This document shows, piece by piece, positions 1-5,059 of a stretch of DNA of 5,059 nucleotides. Each line of letters opens with the position of its first letter. Position 1 is the first letter of the stretch. The position numbers were made by a program, and so were the translations under genes. This DNA comes from Rhodocyclaceae bacterium (lineage in GTDB: Bacteria; Pseudomonadota; Gammaproteobacteria; Burkholderiales; Rhodocyclaceae): positions 1 to 5,059 of the forward strand of contig JADLGU010000214.1 in assembly GCA_020849155.1 (NCBI GenBank), read 5' to 3'. The notes under the pieces are model-generated. The model did no database searches. It was not told the DNA's origin and worked only from the letters and a program-made list of their open reading frames with translations.

Positions 1-2297
1 CCCGACAGGGCGGCCAGGAAATCCGAAGCCCCGCCAGGCCTGGCCGGTTCGCCCGGCAAGGTCACATGCTGCTTGGCGAAGTAATAGCGCTGGCCGACCA
101 GGCCGCGCACGTATTCCTCCCCGCTCTGGGGATCGATCAGGCGGGACGTCAGCGCGGCGGTGATCTGGTTGGCGTCGGCGATCCGGTCCACGCCGGAATA
201 GATGTTGTCGGAGAAGATCGTCGCAAAGCTGAAGTCGGCCAGGCCCGAGTCGAAGACCGGGATGTTGTTCTGGGTGCGCTGGGGCACCAGCAGATAGTAC
301 AGGCGCGGCTCGAGTGTCTGGGTCAGGTTCCTGCCGAACCAGTCGAACTGCCGTTCGAAGGCGAGGCCGGCGTCGACGCTGAAGATCGGCAGGTTGCGCA
401 CCACGCTGTCCGGCCCGGTGCTGACCCGCCTGTCCAGGTCATAGCGGGTGGAATGCAGTCCCAGCTTGGGGGTGATGTGCCAGGCCGGAGCCTGCAGGGG
501 CAGGGACAACTGGGGATACAGCGTCGTGCGTCTGCCGGTGTCCAGGGTCGGATGATCGAAGACCACATACTCGCCGTTGAATGCGAAAGCCGTGCCACCG
601 AGGAATTCCGGGCGGCTCGCCACCAGCGTGAATTGCGGTACCCGCTCATAGGGTTTCACGACCGGCGGCAGGGAGGGATCCTGCAGCGTCTGGTACATCT
701 GCATATTGGCCGAGGCCGACCACCAGCCACCGCCGTAGGTGAGCGTTCCCTGGCGTAACAGGTTGCCCTGGGAGGCCTGGTTGATGCGGCTGCTCAGGTC
801 CCTGAAATAGCTGCCATCCGAAACCCCGTTGATGTTCAGCGTGCCGCTGAAGCCGCTACCCAGATTGTTGTGGGTGTGCAGGAGCGAGTAGCCATAGCGC
901 TTCCTGTCGGCCAGGCGGTCGTCCGGCAACAGCTCGACATGCGCCACGCCGCGATAGTTATGATTCAGATAACGGAAGTCGGAGTTGACCTGCAGACCGC
1001 GCTTGGTCATCAGACGGGGCGCGATCGTCATGTCCATGTTGGGTGCGATGTCCCAGTAATAGGGCAGGGTGAATTCGATGCCCGATTTGGAACTGGTGCC
1101 GAAGGTCGGCGCCAGGAAGCCGGACTTGCGCTTGTTGTTGAGCGAGAAACTGAGCCACGGCGAATAGAACAGGGTGACGTCCTTGAACACCACGCTGGCA
1201 TCCCGTCCTTCGCCGACTTCGCGATCGAAATCGAGATTGAGGTCGGCCACCTTGGCGTACCAGTCGGGATCGTCCGCCGTGCAGGTGGTGTAGGTGGCGT
1301 TCGTCAGCCGCATGCGGCTCTCCCCCTGGAATTCCAGCAGGTCGGCTTTGCCGGACGCGGTCGTCAGCCTTCGTTCCCCGGCAACGACCTCGCCGGCGAT
1401 CACCTTGATCTCCGGCCTCTTCTCTTTCGCCTGGGGCAGGAAGGTCGGCAGCTTCTTGGTCTGCAGCGTCGCCATGCCCATCGCCGGAGAGTAGGCCTGC
1501 TTCTGTTCCTTGGAGGCGCGGGTGATCGAATACTCGGGCTGTTCGAAGTAGCCGGTGCTCTCGGTCATGTTCAGGCGCAGCTTCGGGCCGGACATGAACT
1601 CGGCATCCTTGTTGTAACGGACGTTGCCGACCGCCTCCAATTCGTCCTCGACCTTCCAGTAGGTCAGCTTGTCCGCCGACAGGTTCGTATTGGTCTTGCG
1701 CAATTCGGCCTCGCCCTGCGCCACCACCTCGTTGTCGTTGGGTCCGTCGATGCGCGAGGCGGCAATGAAGGTGGGATAGGGCGCATCCTTGCTGACCTGC
1801 AAGGGTGCAAGCTGTTGCGTGGCTTGCAACGACGGCACCAGCCCGGCTTCGGCATGGGCGGAATACAGAGGTGCGATAGCTGGCTGCTCGGCCACCTGGG
1901 GCGGACGCGTCACGGCTTGGTCGGCTGGCGCCGCGGGCCGGGTTGTATCCGGCGCCGGCGTGACGACTGCTTCCTGGGGCCTGCTCGGCGGCACAGCCGG
2001 TTTCGCCGTTGCAGCGGGCGCCTTTTCTTCCTTCGGGGCCGGGGCGGTCTCGGCGACCCGGGCCTCGGCTGGCTCACGAACCGGCTGCGCCGCCTGCGGG
2101 GTGGGCGCAGCCTGGGGGGGACGGGCTACAGTGGGTTGCTCAGCAGGGGTGGGTGCCGCCGGACGCGGCGCAGCCGGTCCGGCTGCGCCGCCCAGCAGGG
2201 CGGGATCGACACGCAGAGGCGGCAAATTCTCCGCAGCCGGCAGGGTGCCGGGCAGGCCGAGAGTGAAAACAAGAGCGAGGCGCGCCTTGGCGTGCAT
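1..2297 (-). CDS. lptD: LPS-assembly protein LptD, C-terminus cut off by the window edge
   Basis: LptD is the outer-membrane barrel that, with the lipoprotein LptE, inserts lipopolysaccharide into the outer leaflet. The frame is open for 765 codons from ATG at 2297 to the left edge. E. coli LptD has 784 residues, but this one is longer at its N-terminal side and roughly 180 C-terminal barrel residues should lie outside. Residues 1-22 look like a signal peptide (basic HAKAR, then LALVFTLGL, cleavage near PAA). A Pro/Ala-rich segment covers about 41-145 and an LptA-like jellyroll about 177-365. The barrel follows, with FYSPWL (377-382), KRKSGFLAP (389-397), LPYYWDIAPNMD (411-422) and GVDRIADANQ (702-711), all close to E. 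coli LptD. Prolines 380 and 397 match those in the first barrel strands tied to the lateral gate. Cys339 is the only visible cysteine. An in-frame TGA at 2331-2333 with no usable start between fixes the start, although no Shine-Dalgarno is evident. Confidence 0.96.
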   Translation of the reverse strand, partial: MHAKARLALVFTLGLPGTLPAAENLPPLRVDPALLGGAAGPAAPRPAAPTPAEQPTVARPPQAAPTPQAAQPVREPAEARVAETAPAPKEEKAPAATAKPAVPPSRPQEAVVTPAPDTTRPAAPADQAVTRPPQVAEQPAIAPLYSAHAEAGLVPSLQATQQLAPLQVSKDAPYPTFIAASRIDGPNDNEVVAQGEAELRKTNTNLSADKLTYWKVEDELEAVGNVRYNKDAEFMSGPKLRLNMTESTGYFEQPEYSITRASKEQKQAYSPAMGMATLQTKKLPTFLPQAKEKRPEIKVIAGEVVAGERRLTTASGKADLLEFQGESRMRLTNATYTTCTADDPDWYAKVADLNLDFDREVGEGRDASVVFKDVTLFYSPWLSFSLNNKRKSGFLAPTFGTSSKSGIEFTLPYYWDIAPNMDMTIAPRLMTKRGLQVNSDFRYLNHNYRGVAHVELLPDDRLADRKRYGYSLLHTHNNLGSGFSGTLNINGVSDGSYFRDLSSRINQASQGNLLRQGTLTYGGGWWSASANMQMYQTLQDPSLPPVVKPYERVPQFTLVASRPEFLGGTAFAFNGEYVVFDHPTLDTGRRTTLYPQLSLPLQAPAWHITPKLGLHSTRYDLDRRVSTGPDSVVRNLPIFSVDAGLAFERQFDWFGRNLTQTLEPRLYYLLVPQRTQNNIPVFDSGLADFSFATIFSDNIYSGVDRIADANQITAALTSRLIDPQSGEEYVRGLVGQRYYFAKQHVTLPGEPARPGGASDFLAALS
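1863..2177 (-). other. Pro/Ala-rich low-complexity linker inside LptD (residues about 41-145)
   Basis: This part of lptD encodes about 105 residues dominated by Pro, Ala, Glu, Gln and Val, between the signal peptide and the LptA-like domain. Two similar blocks are visible: VARPPQAA at residues 57-64 and VTRPPQVA at 129-136. A short charged patch, KEEKAP, sits at 89-94. It should be a disordered periplasmic tether. E. coli LptD has only a short N-terminal arm here. The function is unknown and the domain edges are approximate. Confidence 0.8.
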
Positions 2298-2354
2298 GTC
2301 TGCGGTTCGTTGTTTTTTGCCGAGGGGTTGTCAGGGAAACCGGTTCGACATGAG

Positions 2355-2363
2355 TGCTAGAAT
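2355..2363 (+). promoter_or_regulatory. Candidate extended -10 promoter element for amgK-murU
   Basis: The bases TGCTAGAAT match an extended -10 element (TGN followed by a hexamer matching TATAAT at five of six positions). They lie in the AT-leaning part of the lptD-amgK divergent region. Transcription would begin near 2370, giving a leader of about 47 bases before the amgK ATG. No good -35 sits at 16-18 bases; TTGTCA at 2328-2333 is too far away (24-base spacer). Extended -10 promoters can work with a weak -35, so this is plausible but unproven. Confidence 0.35.
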
Positions 2364-2366
2364 TTC

Positions 2367-2381
2367 GTAGTTTATCACTAC
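2367..2381. repeat. Small perfect inverted repeat in the lptD-amgK divergent region
   Basis: GTAGT and ACTAC form a perfect 5-base dyad around the 5-base centre TTATC. It lies between the two divergent start codons and overlaps the expected start of the amgK transcript. It could be part of an operator. The arms are too short and GC-poor for a terminator, and a match this short can occur by chance. Confidence 0.3.
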
Positions 2382-2416
2382 TGGCCGCCCATATTCTCCC
2401 CTCCCAGCGACCCACC

Positions 2417-3412
2417 ATGCAACGTCTCGCGCTGATCCAGGACTGGCTGGCCGGGCTCCACCCGGGCCGGCCGTTCTCGCTGGCCCCGGCCTCGGCCGAT
2501 GCCAGCTTCCGCCGCTATTACCGCGCCGCTTTCGAGGATGGCTTCAGCTTGATCGTCATGGATGCCCCGCCCGAGCACGAGGACTGCCGGCCGTTCGTGC
2601 GCGTTGCCGGCCTGCTCCGTGAGGCCGGAGTGCATGCGCCCGACATCCTCGCCCAGGACCTGGAACGCGGGCTGCTCCTCCTCGGCGACCTGGGCAGCAC
2701 GCCGTATATCGATGCCTTGAACGAGGCGAACGCCGACAGCCTCTTCCGCGACGCCCTCGATGCCCTCATCAAATGGCAGCTTGCCAGCCGGCCGGATGCG
2801 CTGCCGCCCTACGACGAAGCCCTGCTGCGGCGCGAGCTCGGGCTGTTTCCCGAGTGGTACGTCGCGCGCCACCTAGGCGCGCCGCTGAGCGAAAAGCAGC
2901 GCGCCACGCTGGTCGGCGTGGAAGCGCTGCTGCTGCGCAACGTCCTGGCCCAGCCCGGCGTATATGTGCACCGCGACTTCATGCCGCGCAACCTGATGGT
3001 GTGCGAGGACAATCCCGGCGTGCTCGACTTCCAGGACGCGGTGTACGGCCCCATCACCTATGACGTGATCTCGCTCTTTCGCGATGCCTTCGTCAGCTGG
3101 GAAGAGGAGCGCGTCATCGACTGGTCGGTACGCTACTGGGAGAAGGCGCGCCGCGCCGGCCTGCCGGTCGATGCGGATTTCGGCGACTTCTACCGCAACC
3201 TGGAATGGATGGGCCTGCAGCGCCATCTCAAGGTGCTGGGCATTTTCGCCCGCCTCAACTACCGCGACGGCAAACCGAAATATCTCGCCGACACGCCGCG
3301 TTTTCTCGGTTATGTGCGTCACGTCGCGACGCGCTATGCGCCGCTGGCGCCGCTGGCGCGCCTGCTCGACGAACTGGAAAACCGCAGGCCCGAGATCGGA
3401 TACACCTTCTGA
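2417..3412 (+). CDS. amgK: N-acetylmuramate/N-acetylglucosamine anomeric kinase AmgK
   Basis: This 331-residue protein belongs to the aminoglycoside phosphotransferase (APH) kinase family, in the branch that phosphorylates C1 of MurNAc and GlcNAc using ATP. It acts in the cytoplasm on sugars recovered from cell-wall turnover. The N-lobe includes SADASFRRYYR (about 26-36) and the strand SLIVMDAPPE (44-53). The catalytic loop is VHRDFMPRNLM (184-194), with Asp187 as catalytic base and Asn192 as metal ligand. The second metal motif is LDFQDA (203-208), followed by YDVISLFRD. Length and motifs fit AmgK, and the following gene being murU makes this assignment much firmer than the generic family name. 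The start at ATG 2417 was chosen over the in-frame GTG at 2354 because it begins just before the conserved fold and gives the usual family length. No clear Shine-Dalgarno precedes it. Its stop overlaps the murU start. Confidence 0.92.
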   Translation: MQRLALIQDWLAGLHPGRPFSLAPASADASFRRYYRAAFEDGFSLIVMDAPPEHEDCRPFVRVAGLLREAGVHAPDILAQDLERGLLLLGDLGSTPYIDALNEANADSLFRDALDALIKWQLASRPDALPPYDEALLRRELGLFPEWYVARHLGAPLSEKQRATLVGVEALLLRNVLAQPGVYVHRDFMPRNLMVCEDNPGVLDFQDAVYGPITYDVISLFRDAFVSWEEERVIDWSVRYWEKARRAGLPVDADFGDFYRNLEWMGLQRHLKVLGIFARLNYRDGKPKYLADTPRFLGYVRHVATRYAPLAPLARLLDELENRRPEIGYTF

Positions 3413-4095
3413 TGCGCGCCATGATTCTCGCCGCCGGACGGGGCGAACGCATGCGGCCGCTGACCGATGCCACGCCCAAGCCGCTGCTGATGGCCGGGGG
3501 CAAGCCGTTGATCGCCTGGCATCTCGAGGCGCTGGTGCGGGCCGGGATCCGCGACATCGTCGTCAATCACGCCCACCTCGGCCATCTCATCGAGACGGCG
3601 TTGGGCAACGGCAAGCGCTTTGGCGCGGCCATCCGTTACTCGGCCGAAGGCCAGGCGCTGGAGACCGCCGGCGGCATCGCCCACGCCCTGCCGCTGCTGG
3701 GCGCCGAACCGTTCGCGGTGATCAACGCCGACATTGCCTGCGACTTCGACTACGCGCGGCTGCCGGCGCTGGCGGACACCATGACCGGGCGAGGTCTGCT
3801 GGCGCATCTGGTGCTGGTCCCCAACCCGCCGCACCATCCGCAGGGAGACTTCGCCCTCTGCGACGGCCGGGTCGCCGAACAGGGGGGGGCGCTGCTCACC
3901 TTCTCCGGCATCGGCCTCTATGCGCCCAGGCTGTTTGCCGGCATCGCGAGCGGCAGCAAGGCAATGCTCGCCCCGCTGTTGCGGGCCGCGATGCGCGACG
4001 GCGCCGTCAGCGGCGAGCTGCACGCCGGCCGCTGGATCGATGTCGGCACCCCTGGACGCCTGGCCGAGCTGGACCGGATTCTCTCGGCGCTATAA
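3412..4095 (+). CDS. murU: N-acetylmuramate alpha-1-phosphate uridylyltransferase MurU
   Basis: MurU transfers UMP from UTP to MurNAc-alpha-1-phosphate, giving UDP-MurNAc and feeding recycled wall sugar back into peptidoglycan synthesis. The protein has 227 residues, close to the P. putida enzyme, and shows the sugar nucleotidyltransferase fold. The N-terminal LAAGRGERMRPLT (6-18) followed by PK (22-23) is the nucleotide-binding loop. ETAGGI (84-89) and NAD with Asp107 lie near the active site. TFSGIGLY and WIDVGT (208-213, Asp210) match the distal metal-binding part. The start MRAMILAAG resembles the family's MKAMILAAG, so ATG 3412 is preferred over ATG 3421. The stop of amgK and this ATG share one base (TGATG), which suggests translational coupling. 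The coding sequence contains a run of eight G at 3882-3889. A closely related sugar-phosphate uridylyltransferase is possible but less likely beside amgK. Confidence 0.93.
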   Translation: MRAMILAAGRGERMRPLTDATPKPLLMAGGKPLIAWHLEALVRAGIRDIVVNHAHLGHLIETALGNGKRFGAAIRYSAEGQALETAGGIAHALPLLGAEPFAVINADIACDFDYARLPALADTMTGRGLLAHLVLVPNPPHHPQGDFALCDGRVAEQGGALLTFSGIGLYAPRLFAGIASGSKAMLAPLLRAAMRDGAVSGELHAGRWIDVGTPGRLAELDRILSAL

Positions 4096-4096
4096 T
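4070..4096 (+). promoter_or_regulatory. Candidate promoter for pepP overlapping the murU stop codon
   Basis: A perfect TATAAT hexamer occupies 4091-4096 and contains the murU stop codon TAA (4093-4095). A partial -35, TGGACC at 4070-4075, matches TTGACA at four of six positions but with a short 15-base spacer. Transcription would begin near 4103, about 18 bases before the pepP GTG. Such a hexamer is rare in DNA this GC-rich, but the weak -35 keeps confidence moderate. Confidence 0.4.
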
Positions 4097-4120
4097 CGTT
4101 TCATCCCAACTTCCGGCCTC

Positions 4121-5059
4121 GTGTCCGTGGACATCCAAGCCTTCGCCGACCGGCGCGCGCGCCTTCTCCGCAGCATGGGCCGCGGCATCGCGGTGATTCC
4201 CACTGCGCCCGAACGCGTGCGCAACCGCGATTCGCACTACCCCTACCGCCACGACAGCTATTTCTATTACCTCACGGGATTTCCCGAGCCGGAAGCCGCC
4301 CTGGTCCTGATCGCTGGCGACTCGCCGCAGGCACTGCTCTTCTGTCGCGAAAAAGATCCGGACAAGGAAGTCTGGGACGGTTTTCGCCACGGGCCCGAGG
4401 CGGCCCGCGCCACATTCGGCTTCGATGCCGCCTTGCCCATCGCCAGCCTCGACGACAAGCTGTTCGAACTGCTGGCCGGCCAGCCGGTGCTGCATTACTC
4501 GATGGGGCACGACGCCGACTGGGACGACCGCCTCGTCAAGGCCCTCAACCGGGTGCGCGCCGACGTCCGCAACGGGGTGCATGCGCCGGCGGAAATCCGC
4601 GACGTGCGCGTCGAACTCGACGAGATGCGGCTGGTCAAGGACACCCGCGAGACCGCCGACATGCGCCGCGCCGCCGACATCTCGGCAGCGGCCCATCGCC
4701 GTGCCATGCGCGCCACGGCGCCTGGCCGCTTCGAATACGAGATCGAGGCGGAGCTGGCGCACGAGTTCCGCCGCTGCGGGGCCCAGGCCCCGGCCTATTC
4801 CCCCATCGTCGCCGGCGGCGCCAACGCCTGCATCCTGCACTACGTGGACAACAGCCAGCCGCTGCGGGACGGCGTGCTGCTGCTCATCGACGCCGGCTGC
4901 GAGGTGGATTCCTACGCCGCGGACATCACCCGCACCTTTCCGGTGAGCGGAAAGTTCTCCCCGGCCCAACGCGATGTTTATGAATTGGTGCTTGCCGCAC
5001 AGCGGGCCGCAATCGCCCAGATCGCGCCGGGCCAGCCCTGGGACGCCCCGCACGAAGCG
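4121..5059 (+). CDS. pepP: Xaa-Pro aminopeptidase PepP (M24B), C-terminus cut off by the window edge
   Basis: PepP is a cytoplasmic dimanganese peptidase that removes an N-terminal residue preceding proline. The first 313 of an expected roughly 440 residues are visible and the frame is open to the right edge. The N-terminal AMP_N domain (about 7-140) includes NRDSHYPYRHDSYFYYLTGF, close to E. coli PepP. The pita-bread catalytic domain follows, starting near EMRLVKDTRE. Substrate-site His240 is in ILHY (238-241). Metal ligands Asp257 (LIDAG) and Asp268 (ADITRTFP) are present. The remaining His and two Glu ligands should lie beyond the window. No in-frame ATG precedes the conserved region, so GTG 4121 is chosen; GTG 4127 is an alternative. 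No Shine-Dalgarno is clear. It starts 25 bases after murU and may share its transcript or use the TATAAT promoter just upstream. No functional link to sugar recycling is evident. Confidence 0.95.
   Translation, partial: MSVDIQAFADRRARLLRSMGRGIAVIPTAPERVRNRDSHYPYRHDSYFYYLTGFPEPEAALVLIAGDSPQALLFCREKDPDKEVWDGFRHGPEAARATFGFDAALPIASLDDKLFELLAGQPVLHYSMGHDADWDDRLVKALNRVRADVRNGVHAPAEIRDVRVELDEMRLVKDTRETADMRRAADISAAAHRRAMRATAPGRFEYEIEAELAHEFRRCGAQAPAYSPIVAGGANACILHYVDNSQPLRDGVLLLIDAGCEVDSYAADITRTFPVSGKFSPAQRDVYELVLAAQRAAIAQIAPGQPWDAPHEA

Noticed and set aside
66..758. Second plus-strand open frame opposite lptD
   Set aside because: It is the same codon-aligned shadow. It ends exactly where lptD uses a rare TTA leucine codon (756-758), which explains the break between the two antisense frames.
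2114..2120. G7 run (C7 on the coding strand) in lptD as a phase-variation tract
   Set aside because: It encodes Pro-Pro within an already proline-rich linker and is only seven bases long. In DNA this GC-rich it is expected from composition, and the frame continues intact.
2328..2333. TTGTCA as a -35 box for amgK
   Set aside because: It is 24 bases from the nearest good -10 (TAGAAT at 2358-2363), too far for sigma-70. No -10 sits at the correct spacing.
870..2360. Long plus-strand open frame (about 496 codons) opposite lptD
   Set aside because: It is the codon-aligned antisense of lptD. In GC-rich genes the antisense frame stays open because TTA, CTA and TCA codons are rare. The translation is Gly/Arg/Leu-rich with no recognisable fold, whereas the lptD strand matches a known family throughout.
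2417..3412. Reading the APH-family gene as an aminoglycoside-resistance kinase
   Set aside because: The family motifs are shared, but the overlap with murU and the characteristic sequence point to the MurNAc/GlcNAc kinase. There is no sign of mobile context.
3084..4196. Plus-strand open frame (370 codons) spanning amgK, murU and the pepP start
   Set aside because: It is out of frame with all three genes. The product is Arg/Ala-rich, typical of a shifted reading of GC-rich coding DNA.
4007..5053. Minus-strand open frame (348 codons) opposite the murU end and pepP
   Set aside because: It lies antisense to two genes with clear family motifs. Its product is low-complexity and resembles no family I know.

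Overview
The window is GC-rich chromosomal DNA from a Gram-negative bacterium, with strong G/C preference at third codon positions. It holds four protein genes packed with almost no spare DNA. On the minus strand is lptD, the outer-membrane LPS assembly translocon, running off the left edge. Divergently on the plus strand lie amgK, murU and pepP, the last running off the right edge. An outer-membrane LptD means a diderm making lipopolysaccharide. The gene order and the protein variants best fit a betaproteobacterium, perhaps a Rhodocyclales relative. That placement is inferred from general knowledge of gene neighbourhoods, not from a search.

Layout. Positions 1-2297 (minus) are lptD, with 765 codons visible and the end of the barrel outside the window. 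Positions 2298-2416 are a 119-base divergent intergenic region with the only clearly AT-leaning stretch. It carries a candidate extended -10 toward amgK and a small perfect inverted repeat. Positions 2417-3412 are amgK (331 aa). Positions 3412-4095 are murU (227 aa), whose ATG overlaps the amgK stop by one base. Positions 4121-5059 are the first 313 codons of pepP, which starts with GTG. A perfect TATAAT spans the murU stop codon just upstream of pepP. No tRNA, rRNA, CRISPR array, insertion sequence or clear intrinsic terminator was seen.

How the genes work together. AmgK phosphorylates the anomeric carbon of recovered N-acetylmuramic acid (and GlcNAc), and MurU converts MurNAc-1-phosphate to UDP-MurNAc. 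Together they are the core of the peptidoglycan-recycling shortcut described in Pseudomonas putida, which bypasses MurA/MurB and is linked there to intrinsic fosfomycin tolerance. LptD places LPS in the outer leaflet of the outer membrane. The window is therefore an envelope-biogenesis neighbourhood with a housekeeping Xaa-Pro aminopeptidase attached.

The system itself is known. The unusual details are in LptD: a long Pro/Ala-rich segment after the signal peptide, a roughly 50-residue insertion in the LptA-like domain, and only one cysteine in the visible 765 residues. I see no convincing undescribed system.
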